In this document: piece by piece, positions 44,793 to 52,812 of the stretch
Layout: each line of letters opens with the position of its first letter
Numbering within the stretch: position 1 is the stretch's first letter
Source: Lachnospiraceae bacterium
Lineage (GTDB): Bacteria; Bacillota; Clostridia; Lachnospirales; Lachnospiraceae
Reading direction: 5' to 3'
Length of the DNA stretch: 64,000 nucleotides
NCBI GenBank assembly: GCA_017615545.1
Contig: JAFZZY010000008.1
Coordinates: 39,816-103,815, forward strand
Program-made: the position numbers and the translations under genes
Notes under the pieces: model-generated
The model's input: the letters and a program-made list of their open reading frames with translations, nothing else
Database searches by the model: none
Told to the model about the DNA's origin: nothing

Positions 44793-46292
44793 TTACTTGT
44801 ATTCGATCGTCGACATGTCGATCACGTACAGAGGATAGAACAAAAATCCGGACAGCCCCTTCTTAACGGCTACCAGTTTTGCAGGATCCTGGATGTAAAC
44901 GCTCGCTGCGTCTGCGGTCAGCATCTGCTGCAACTTGTGATAAAGTTCTATCTTCTCCTCCTGGGATGTGCTCGCGATCGCCTTAGCGTAGATCGTGTCA
45001 TACTCAGGATTCTTATAGTTGATGAAGTTGTTGGAAGCATCCGAACGGAAACGCTTCATAACATCGCCGGGCGCGAGCTTTGCATCCACACCGACTACGG
45101 TCGACTGGTACTCTCTGCCGTTATAAACGTCGGAAAGCCAGGTGCTCCAGTCTACCTTTTTGATCTTCGCATTCACGCCGATCTTCTTGAACTGCTCTAC
45201 CAGCACTTCCGCGGTGTCGCAGTGTGCCTCGTAGTTGCCGGGAACGGTGATCTCAAGATCGAAACCGTTCGGGTAGCCGGCATCGGCCAGAAGTTTCTTT
45301 GCCTTCTCGACGTCGTAGCTGTAGACATCCTTCGTTGTCTCATCATAATACAGGGACAATGCGGGGATGAAGTGCGTACCGATCTCGTTGCCGTAACCGC
45401 CGAATACCATGTCGATGATCTCCTTCGGGTTCATCGCCATATTCAGCGCGCGACGTACATCCGCGTTGTTGAGCGGCTCTCTGTCGTTATTCAGGAAGAG
45501 CGCCTGCACCAGGTTGGTAGGACCTACTTCGATGTTGAAACCCTTCGTAAGTTCCTTCGCCTGCTGATGTGTCAGATAAGGGTAAATGTCGATCGTTCCT
45601 GCCTTCAGCGCCATTACAACGGAGTCCGCATTGGTGATGATACGGAAGGTCACGTCTTTGATCTTCGCTTTGTCACCCCAGTAATCGTCGAAACGTGTCA
45701 TTACGAACGAATCCTGCGGTGTGTAGGATACATATTTGTAGGGGCCTGTGCCGACCGGATTCTTCGCCTGATCGTCGTATCCCTTCGGGATGATCGCCGC
45801 GGTCATGAATGCGATGAACTCGGTGTTTGCGGAAGTCAGGGTCAGTTTGATCGTCTTCTCATCTACGATCTCGACCTTATCTACGGTCTTGAAATCGCTG
45901 ACCATGGGTGCTTCCTGGCCTTCCAGCTTACCTGCCGCGCGGTCGAGGGAATACTTAACATCCTCTGCCGTTACGGTCTGGCCGTTGTGGAACTTCACAC
46001 CCTGACGCAAAACGAAGGTGTACTCGGTTCCGGCATCATTGACCGTGTAGCTCTCTGCTACCGCGCCCTTCATCTCGCCCGTCGAACTGGGCTTAACGAG
46101 GCCTTCAAAAACATTAAACAATACTTCTCTGGTTCCTGCCGCTTCTACTTTGTGAGGGTCAAGACTGTCAAGGTCCTGCTGTATTCCAACGACTACAGCA
46201 TCTGTAGAAGAGGCCTTCTTACCGCAACCGGCAAATGCAAACAAAGCCGCTACGACAAGAAGCATGCATGACAAAAGACTTCTCTTTCTCAT
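44793..46292 (-). CDS. Peptide/nickel-type ABC transporter substrate-binding lipoprotein
   Basis: 499 residues from the ATG at 46292 behind AAGGAGGAAAC. Lipobox FAFAGC with the lipid-modified Cys at 23. The mature protein is family 5: VVGIQQDLDSLDPHKVEAAG, then GTEYTFVLRQGVKFHNGQTV, NPVGTGPYKYV and NNADVRRALNMAMNPKEII. It should bind oligopeptides, dipeptides or a metal complex outside the membrane and hand them to a permease. No permease or ATPase gene is adjacent, so it is an orphan or shares another transporter. A strong promoter with an overlapping palindrome precedes it. Confidence 0.93.
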   Translation of the reverse strand: MRKRSLLSCMLLVVAALFAFAGCGKKASSTDAVVVGIQQDLDSLDPHKVEAAGTREVLFNVFEGLVKPSSTGEMKGAVAESYTVNDAGTEYTFVLRQGVKFHNGQTVTAEDVKYSLDRAAGKLEGQEAPMVSDFKTVDKVEIVDEKTIKLTLTSANTEFIAFMTAAIIPKGYDDQAKNPVGTGPYKYVSYTPQDSFVMTRFDDYWGDKAKIKDVTFRIITNADSVVMALKAGTIDIYPYLTHQQAKELTKGFNIEVGPTNLVQALFLNNDREPLNNADVRRALNMAMNPKEIIDMVFGGYGNEIGTHFIPALSLYYDETTKDVYSYDVEKAKKLLADAGYPNGFDLEITVPGNYEAHCDTAEVLVEQFKKIGVNAKIKKVDWSTWLSDVYNGREYQSTVVGVDAKLAPGDVMKRFRSDASNNFINYKNPEYDTIYAKAIASTSQEEKIELYHKLQQMLTADAASVYIQDPAKLVAVKKGLSGFLFYPLYVIDMSTIEYK

Positions 46293-46365
46293 GTTTCCTC
46301 CTTCTCGGTGCATGGCACCGAATAAAATGTAAGCGTAACGGAAATCCGAAATCGCTCCAAACTAG

Positions 46366-46414
46366 ATTATAACAGTGAATGCAGGTGCGGTCAAGTAGTA
46401 CCGCCCTGCATTCA
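46366..46414 (-). promoter_or_regulatory. Promoter with overlapping palindrome
   Basis: Minus strand TTGACC (46394-46389), 17 bp, TATAAT (46371-46366). A near-perfect palindrome (TGAATGCAGG and GCGGT paired with ACCGC and CCTGCATTCA, 46376-46414) covers the -35 and spacer. Candidate operator, or terminator of the upstream unit. Confidence 0.6.
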
Positions 46415-46440
46415 TCTTACGATTTTATTACAAGCAGTGA

Positions 46441-46488
46441 GCCATGTGGCCTGAAAACGCCGTTTACGAGCGTTTTCGGACATATGGC
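46441..46488 (-). terminator. Long hairpin after the DUF3006-like gene
   Basis: GCCATGTGGCC and GAAAACGC pair with GCGTTTTC and GGACATATGGC around a 9-nt loop. No strong U-run follows, so terminator function is only likely. Confidence 0.5.
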
Positions 46489-46495
46489 GAACGCA

Positions 46496-46681
46496 TCACC
46501 CTATATCCTCTACTTCTTCGTACTGCAGCATCGCGTAGTGCAGATACGTTCCTTCATTGATCGTCTCGGGAAGCAGCGCCCGCGCGACCAGTTTCGTCTC
46601 GCTGCCCGGTTCGTCCGGGATCTTACGCAGGTGGGCGTAGTCGCCGTCAATGCTTTCTACGATATAATAACAGTCCAGCAT
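46496..46681 (-). CDS. Small DUF3006-like protein
   Basis: 61 residues from the ATG at 46681. The pattern YYIVESIDGDYAHLRKI, then LPETINEGTYLHY resembles the short beta-rich DUF3006 family, whose role is unknown. The ribosome site GAGGAG lies inside the last codons of the upstream acetyltransferase and the two frames overlap by a few bases, so they are translationally coupled. Confidence 0.6.
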   Translation of the reverse strand: MLDCYYIVESIDGDYAHLRKIPDEPGSETKLVARALLPETINEGTYLHYAMLQYEEVEDIG

Positions 46682-46682
46682 A

Positions 46683-47828
46683 TCATTTCTCCTCGTCGAA
46701 AAAGTAACCGAAATTGAATCGTACTTCCTTCCGCTCGATGTCGCGGTTGGTGTAACAACAGGTGTCGTAACCGATGAGTCTGTACCCCTGCGCACGGTAG
46801 AACGCGATCGCTACTGTGTTGCAGGACTGCGTCTCCAGCATTATGACGCGGCGCCCCTGCTCTCTGGCCTTTTGTTTTGCCAGATCCATGAGCCTCTTTC
46901 CGACGTGCTGTCTGCGAAGTTCCTGCGACACCCACATGTTCGTCACGATCATGCGGTTGCTCCACGACTCAGAGCAGATCTCGATGCAGGCCAGCAGCTT
47001 CTTTTCACCATTGACCTCCTGAACCACGCCGTAAGCCTCGGCGCCCATCGACACCCAGTGATCCTCGTAGAGCCCGTCCGGAAAACCGTACTCTTCCTCG
47101 GTGTGTGTCACGGGCGTCTCGAACTTTTTCTTTCGCATCACGGTCGTGAAGCAGTCGTCCTCTTCGGTCGCCTCCACGTCATAGTACCACTCGGTCGTAT
47201 AGTCGATGATCGGCAGCTTCGTGCCCTTCCACTCTTCCTTCGGAAGATATTCGATGCGGATGTCATTATACACATCAGAATGTGCGCTGGCAGGCTGTAC
47301 GGCCTCGACCTTCTTCGATAGGAACAGAAGCAGATCGTCGTCGTTCACGCAGGGAGCGTACTCATCGAGTTGCTTTCCCTGGTACCACACACCGGTGCCG
47401 TCCGGCACATAGCCGCGCTTCGCGTAAATGCGCTGCGCCGGGCCGTAGCCCGAATGCACGCCGACCGCCAGGAACACGTGGTCCGCATATTTCGCCGCCT
47501 CGGCTTCCGTAACATCCAGAAGTTTGTTACCGATTCCGACGTTGTGGGTGTTGAAGAACACACAGAGATCCACGATCTCCGGCCAGCCTTTTGCGGCAAA
47601 TGGTCCCTCCGTCGGATGGATGACCAGGGTGCAGATCCCGGCGACCTCTCCCTGATACTCGGGGATGAACACCAGGCGCTCACCCGCCTCCTGCTCCTTC
47701 AAATAGTTTTCATACGTCTCCAGCTGCGGATGCCATCCGTACGAAGCGTACGTATCAAATAGAACCTTACTGTCCGACTCGCACATGCTGCGGATCTTCA
47801 AGGTCCCGTCATCATAATATGTTTTCAT
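46683..47828 (-). CDS. Tandem GNAT acetyltransferase
   Basis: 381 residues from the ATG at 47828. Two GNAT domains in one chain. Domain 1 (residues 1-165) has VDLCVFFNTHNVGIGNKLLD and AQRIYAKRGYVPDG; domain 2 (195-381) has NMWVSQELRRQHVGKRLMDL with the full acetyl-CoA loop RRQHVGK and IAFYRAQGYRLIG. Domain 1's loop (NVGIGN) is less canonical and may only bind substrate. The two halves are joined by a linker around LLLFLSKKVEAVQPASAHSD. Substrate unknown. It precedes the small DUF3006-like gene. Confidence 0.88.
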   Translation of the reverse strand: MKTYYDDGTLKIRSMCESDSKVLFDTYASYGWHPQLETYENYLKEQEAGERLVFIPEYQGEVAGICTLVIHPTEGPFAAKGWPEIVDLCVFFNTHNVGIGNKLLDVTEAEAAKYADHVFLAVGVHSGYGPAQRIYAKRGYVPDGTGVWYQGKQLDEYAPCVNDDDLLLFLSKKVEAVQPASAHSDVYNDIRIEYLPKEEWKGTKLPIIDYTTEWYYDVEATEEDDCFTTVMRKKKFETPVTHTEEEYGFPDGLYEDHWVSMGAEAYGVVQEVNGEKKLLACIEICSESWSNRMIVTNMWVSQELRRQHVGKRLMDLAKQKAREQGRRVIMLETQSCNTVAIAFYRAQGYRLIGYDTCCYTNRDIERKEVRFNFGYFFDEEK

Positions 47829-47845
47829 AGTTAACCCCTCTTTTA

Positions 47846-47907
47846 CATGTGACAACGGGGACGGTTCTATCTGTCACCTGTCACCAATAGAACCGTCCCC
47901 ATTGACA
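47846..47907. repeat. GGGACGGTTCT palindromic element, complete copy
   Basis: Arms GGGGACGGTTCTAT and ATAGAACCGTCCCC, a perfect 14-bp inverted repeat, with GTGACA/TGTCAC repeats inside and outside. A half copy is at 32258-32297. It sits between valS and the tandem GNAT gene and may also end valS transcription. Confidence 0.8.
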
Positions 47908-47909
47908 TT

Positions 47910-50552
47910 TTATTTTTCAAGTTGTGCCAGACGAAGCATTACCTGCTCCTTCATGGCAGTATAATTAGCAAGTTTTCCTTTCTCTTCATCGATCTTCGCC
48001 TGCGGCGCCTTACTCATGAAGCGCTCGTTCGACAGCATGCCCTCAACACGGGCCACTTCCTTCTCGAGGCGCTCCTTCTCGGCGTTCAGTCTCGCCAGCT
48101 CCTTTTCAATGTCAACGAGATCGGCGAACGGCATGTACAGAACCGCGTGCGGTACCACTGCGGAAACCGCATCGTCCGCGATGCCTGTGCGGTCGCTCTG
48201 AACGATGACCTGGCTCGCATAGCCCAGAGTTGCAAAGAATACGCTGCTCTTCTCAAAAGTCGCGCGAACGCCCACATTTTCCGAAACGACATAAACGGTA
48301 GCCTTCTTCGAAGGCGGAACGTTCATGGATGTACGTACGTTACGGATCTGGCGAACGGCTTCCTTAATGAGCTCGACTTCCTTTTCTTCCTCGGCAAATG
48401 CTCTCTCTGCGTGATATACCGGCCAATCGGATACCATGATCGAGTCTTCCTTATCCTGCAGGTTGCAGAAGATCTCCTCGGTAACGAACGGGATGAACGG
48501 ATGCAGCATCTTCAGCGCGTCGATCAGGACGGTCTTCAGTGTCCAGATCGCAGCCGCGTGAGTCGCGTCTTCCGCGTTCCACAGACGAGGCTTCACCATC
48601 TCGATGTACCAGTCGCAGAACTCCTCCCAAACGAAGTCGTAAACCTTCTGGAGGGCGATACCCAGCTCGTATTTCTCGAGCATCTCGGTCACTTCTTTTA
48701 CGAGCGTGTTGGATTTACTCAAGATCCAGCGATCGGCTGCCGTCAGCTCAGAGAGCTCAACGTGATCGACATCGCCGGTCTTCTCGATATTCATCATGAT
48801 GAAACGCGACGCGTTCCATACTTTATTTGCGAAGTTGCGGGCTGCCTCGACGCGCTCCCAGTAGAAACGCATGTCGTTGCCGGGTGCATTGCCCATGATG
48901 AGCATCATACGCAAGGCGTCGGCGCCGTACTTATCGATAACTTCGAGCGGATCGATACCGTTACCCAGGGACTTACTCATCTTGCGGCCCTGCGAGTCAC
49001 GAACGAGACCGTGGAACAGTACCGTGTGGAACGGGCGTCTGCCCATCTGCTCGTAGCTGGAGAACATCATACGGATGACCCAGAAGAAGATGATGTCGTA
49101 ACCGGTTACCAGAACGTCGGTCGGGAAGAAGTAATCCAGTTCAGGCGTCTTCTCCGGCCAGCCGAGCGTCGCGAACGGCCACAGTGCCGACGAGAACCAG
49201 GTGTCCAGGGTATCCGGATCCTGTTCCATCGCTGTGCCACACTCCGGGCAGAACGTAACGGCGTCACGCGCTACGACCATCTTACCGCAGTTCGGGCAGG
49301 TGTACGCCGGGATGCGATGGCCCCACCAGAGCTGGCGGGAAATGCACCAGTCGCGGATATTGTCCGTCCAGTTGAAGAAGGTACGCTCCATGCGTTCGGG
49401 AACCAGCTTCACGTCGCCGCTCTTTACTGCCTCTGCAGCCGGCTTGATCAGCTCGTCCATCTTTACGTACCACTGCAGTTTGATCATCGGCTCGACCGTT
49501 GCCTTACAACGATCGTGTGTACCAACGTTATGTACGTGATCCTCAACGCGTACCAGGAGACCCAGACGGTCGAGTTCCTCGACGATCGCCTTGCGGGCCT
49601 CGTAACGGTCCATACCGCAGTAGCGGCCGCCGTTCTCATTGATCGTCGCGTCATCATTCAGGATATTGATCTCTTCGAGGTTGTGGCGCTTACCTACCTC
49701 GAAGTCGTTCGGGTCGTGCGCCGGTGTGATCTTAACGCAGCCGGTACCGAACTCCTTATCTACATAAGCATCCGCGATCACAGGGATCTCACGGTTTACG
49801 ATCGGCAGCAAAAGCATCTTGCCGATCAGGTCCTTATAACGATCATCGTCCGGGTTAACGGCAACGGCGGTATCGCCGAGCATGGTCTCGGGACGGGTGG
49901 TCGCGATCTCAACGAAGCGGCCCTCCTCACCGATGATCGGATAGTTGATGTGCCAGAAATGTCCGGCCTGCTCCTCGTAAACGACCTCAGCATCGGAAAT
50001 GGAAGTCTTACATACCGGGCACCAGTTGCCGATACGGGAACCCTTATAGATCCGGCCCTTCTCGTACAGGTTGCAGAAAACCTCGGTAACTGCTTTATTA
50101 TTGCCCTCGTCCATCGTGAAACGCTCGCGGTCCCAGTCGGCCGAAGAACCCATCTTTTTAAGCTGGTTGATAATGGTTCCGCCGTATTGCTTACGCCATT
50201 CCCAAACTCGCTCCAAAAACTTCTCGCGACCCAGGTCCTTCTTATCGATGCCCTCTTCCTTGAGTTTCTCGATGACTCTGACCTCCGTCGCGATCGCAGC
50301 GTGGTCCGTTCCCGGCTGCCACAGTGCCTCATAGCCCTGCATACGCTTAAAACGGATCAGTATATCCTGCATCGTATTATCCAGCGCGTGTCCCATGTGC
50401 AGCTGACCCGTGATGTTCGGCGGCGGCATCATGATGGTAAACGGCTTCTTATTCGCATTTACCTCCGCGTGAAAATACTTCTTCTGCATCCATTTTTCGT
50501 ACAAACGTCCCTCGATCTCTTGGGGATCGTACGTCTTTTCCAGTTCTTTCAT
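47910..50552 (-). CDS. valS: Valyl-tRNA synthetase
   Basis: 880 residues from the ATG at 50552 behind AGAGGTG. Attaches valine to tRNA-Val. The class I signatures are HMGH (52-55, in ITGQLHMGHALD) and the KMSKS loop in GRKMSKSLGNGIDP. The editing domain (VGTHDRCKATVEPMIKLQWY nearby) and the C-terminal coiled coil (ARLNAEKERLEKEVARVEG) are present, so it is complete. Unlike many Firmicute valS genes there is no room for a T-box leader: the upstream gene ends 132 bp away and no T-box core is seen. Confidence 0.97.
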   Translation of the reverse strand: MKELEKTYDPQEIEGRLYEKWMQKKYFHAEVNANKKPFTIMMPPPNITGQLHMGHALDNTMQDILIRFKRMQGYEALWQPGTDHAAIATEVRVIEKLKEEGIDKKDLGREKFLERVWEWRKQYGGTIINQLKKMGSSADWDRERFTMDEGNNKAVTEVFCNLYEKGRIYKGSRIGNWCPVCKTSISDAEVVYEEQAGHFWHINYPIIGEEGRFVEIATTRPETMLGDTAVAVNPDDDRYKDLIGKMLLLPIVNREIPVIADAYVDKEFGTGCVKITPAHDPNDFEVGKRHNLEEINILNDDATINENGGRYCGMDRYEARKAIVEELDRLGLLVRVEDHVHNVGTHDRCKATVEPMIKLQWYVKMDELIKPAAEAVKSGDVKLVPERMERTFFNWTDNIRDWCISRQLWWGHRIPAYTCPNCGKMVVARDAVTFCPECGTAMEQDPDTLDTWFSSALWPFATLGWPEKTPELDYFFPTDVLVTGYDIIFFWVIRMMFSSYEQMGRRPFHTVLFHGLVRDSQGRKMSKSLGNGIDPLEVIDKYGADALRMMLIMGNAPGNDMRFYWERVEAARNFANKVWNASRFIMMNIEKTGDVDHVELSELTAADRWILSKSNTLVKEVTEMLEKYELGIALQKVYDFVWEEFCDWYIEMVKPRLWNAEDATHAAAIWTLKTVLIDALKMLHPFIPFVTEEIFCNLQDKEDSIMVSDWPVYHAERAFAEEEKEVELIKEAVRQIRNVRTSMNVPPSKKATVYVVSENVGVRATFEKSSVFFATLGYASQVIVQSDRTGIADDAVSAVVPHAVLYMPFADLVDIEKELARLNAEKERLEKEVARVEGMLSNERFMSKAPQAKIDEEKGKLANYTAMKEQVMLRLAQLEK

Positions 50553-50684
50553 TTTACTCACCTCTAAGCATGCTCGAAGTTTATTTCGTCTTCTCAACCT
50601 GCGGTTTCAAAGTCGAAACCAAACTTCTCGAGTGGCAGTTCGTCTCGCAAAGCTTATCTGTCGATAGCTTTCCGAATCAAACTG

Positions 50685-51500
50685 TCACAAAATGGCCTTT
50701 CTATACTCTTTTTTCTTTCGGCCAATATATTCGTCCAGCAGGTCTTTTCTGCGGACCGCGTCTTTCGTGAAGATGGCTGCTGTCGAGCCGGTCGACGCGA
50801 ACAGATATGCCTGCGTCTTTGCCTCTTCGAACTCCGCGCGCCACTGCTGCTCTTTCACCGCGTCCAGCGACTGCAGGATCTCCTGCGGCATCGGCACGCC
50901 GGAAAACAGGGAGAACCGGAAGATCTGCTTCAAGATCTCCTCATTCTGCTGCTCCTGCCATGCAGATTTGAACGCCTCCATCGCCTCGGTGTTCAGGCCC
51001 AGGCGGATGTAAGCCACCGCCATGTGCTGCCGCACCTTGAAGATGAAATCGGGCTGCAACGTCAGATCCTTCTTCGCATAGTCGAAGTAATGATACATAT
51101 TCAGCGCGCCGAGCACGTAGCCGTGCTCCAGCAAAAAGTCAGCCTTCAAAAGCCGCCGCATCGCCGTTCCGTTCCGCTTGAACTCCTCATAGCGGATCTG
51201 GAATTCATGCAGCTCCGTCTCGTTGTAGAAACGGAACTCGCGCAAGATAAAGAGCAACGTCAATTCCATCGACGGCTTATCCTCGATATACTTGCGGATA
51301 TGCGCCACATGATCGCCGAGTTTGAGCTCATCCTCCAGGAACTCAAACAGCTCCCTCGAGATGAAATCATCATCGACGACGACGAAGTTATGATAAATAT
51401 AATAGCAGAGTTCCTCCGCCGTGTAAATATCTACGCCCAATTCCCGTGTCCGATACGGATGTTTCGCCATCGGGCTTAAGCTTAAGATATAGGATCCCAT
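50685..51500 (-). CDS. Helical-repeat protein in the DUF5717/DUF5716 operon
   Basis: 271 residues, nearly all alpha-helix, with TPR-like spacing (LKADFLLEHGYVLGALNMYH, FKVRQHMAVAYIRLGLNTEA, MEAFKSAWQEQQNEEILKQI). No catalytic motif or membrane span. It is 26 bp after the DUF5716 gene and appears to be the third component of that unit. Probably a scaffold or adaptor for the two larger proteins; I do not recognise a named family. Confidence 0.7.
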   Translation of the reverse strand: MGSYILSLSPMAKHPYRTRELGVDIYTAEELCYYIYHNFVVVDDDFISRELFEFLEDELKLGDHVAHIRKYIEDKPSMELTLLFILREFRFYNETELHEFQIRYEEFKRNGTAMRRLLKADFLLEHGYVLGALNMYHYFDYAKKDLTLQPDFIFKVRQHMAVAYIRLGLNTEAMEAFKSAWQEQQNEEILKQIFRFSLFSGVPMPQEILQSLDAVKEQQWRAEFEEAKTQAYLFASTGSTAAIFTKDAVRRKDLLDEYIGRKKKEYRKAIL

Positions 51501-51526
51501 AACCTGTTCCTCTCCTTATGTACTGA

Positions 51527-52798
51527 CTACAGCGGTATCTCCCGCTCCACACACGCATCCGATGCCGGGAACATGGTACCGAAGCCCATGTCCTCGATCT
51601 TCAGTTTCAGCAGGCTCTCCGACGGGCACGACAGCGACATCTTCACACGCGTCGCGCGCTTCGGCCGCACCGGGAAATTATCGAGATCCACCTTCACCGT
51701 GCGGGACTGCATCTGGTCGATAGCCTGAATGGTCAGGTCGACCGAATCCATGTCGTCAATATAGAACTCCAGCTCGCTGCCGGCCTGATACCAACGCGTT
51801 CCCGCGCTGACCAGCATGACCGGACGTGACAGTCCGTTCACCTGCATGTTGATGCTGACGTTCGAAGCCAGTCTTCCGTCGCACACGCACATGTACGGGT
51901 ACGCCGTTGACTCACGCTGCGTATCCATTGCCAGGTAGACGGCGCCCTTTGCAAACAGCGGTCCCTCGTAGAACGCCTTTCTGCGGTTGCAGATCACGGG
52001 CAATGCTTTCACGCCCCACTGATCCACATGTTCGAAGCCCTTACCCGCCAGGCAGACGGACGAGATGATCTTCTTCGCCAGGAGCCGCTCCGCGCACGAA
52101 CAGATAATATTGTCCGCCAGGCGTTTACCCTGCGCGTTCTCCAGGATGCCCAGGTCGAAACCTTCCTCCAGGCGCTCCGCGCTGATCCGCACGATCTGCG
52201 GCTTCATACCGCGCATCACGCGGCACTCCATATACGTCAGTCCCTCTTCGGACAGTTCAAACAAACTTGCGATATTCGCGTAGACCTCCGGCTTCTGGCT
52301 CATCAGGAAATACATGTAAGCCTCGGCGTGGCCGATGATCTGCACCTGATCGTCCGACAGACCGAATTTCTTCGTCGTCGCCAGGATGCACTCGATGATC
52401 CGCGCGTCGAGCACGCGCAACGTGAACGTGATGCAGCGGATAGGCGCGTGATCGAACTTCTCGCTCACATAGCCCAGAACCTTCAGGATGAAGATCTCCA
52501 GAAGCTCCGACGCCTGATACGTCACGTCCTCCAGCGTTGCGACACCGCTCTTGCGGGACAGCCGGATGAGTTTATCGACCATGATGCCATCGCTTTCGAG
52601 CGCGGTTTTAAAACCGTCCGATCCGATGCGCCATTCGTCCCGGCGGCGGCATTTGCAGACCACCGTAGGGATGTCGCCGAACTGCGCGACCTCAGGATCG
52701 GAAAGCGGAATCACGATCGGTTCAGCGGTCTCTTCATCGTATACGCACACCTGTGTATAGGTGTCGCACAGATCAAATCCGATTAATAATCCGTCCAT
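51527..52798 (-). CDS. DUF5716-type protein with actin/Hsp70-like fold features
   Basis: 423 residues. The start LLIGFDLCDTYTQVCVYDEE resembles the phosphate-1 loop of sugar-kinase/actin/Hsp70 ATPases, and SSVCLAGKGFEHVDQW and AYPYMCVCDG are compatible with the second half of that fold. The last 100 residues (LSRPVMLVSAGTRWYQAGSE, SLSCPSESLLKLKIEDM) form a beta-rich domain. I recall the family as DUF5716, found with DUF5717 in Lachnospiraceae. Binding or hydrolysis of ATP is inference. It lies 14 bp after the DUF5717 gene. Confidence 0.7.
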   Translation of the reverse strand: MDGLLIGFDLCDTYTQVCVYDEETAEPIVIPLSDPEVAQFGDIPTVVCKCRRRDEWRIGSDGFKTALESDGIMVDKLIRLSRKSGVATLEDVTYQASELLEIFILKVLGYVSEKFDHAPIRCITFTLRVLDARIIECILATTKKFGLSDDQVQIIGHAEAYMYFLMSQKPEVYANIASLFELSEEGLTYMECRVMRGMKPQIVRISAERLEEGFDLGILENAQGKRLADNIICSCAERLLAKKIISSVCLAGKGFEHVDQWGVKALPVICNRRKAFYEGPLFAKGAVYLAMDTQRESTAYPYMCVCDGRLASNVSINMQVNGLSRPVMLVSAGTRWYQAGSELEFYIDDMDSVDLTIQAIDQMQSRTVKVDLDNFPVRPKRATRVKMSLSCPSESLLKLKIEDMGFGTMFPASDACVEREIPL

Positions 52799-52812
52799 AA
52801 CCTTCTCCCACT

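Noticed and set aside
47922..50567. An 880-codon open frame on the plus strand opposite valS
   Set aside because: The minus strand encodes complete ValS with HMGH and KMSKS; the plus frame has no recognisable domain and arises from codon bias.
50553..50684. T-box leader for valS
   Set aside because: The gap is 132 bp, too short, with no T-box core sequence or terminator.
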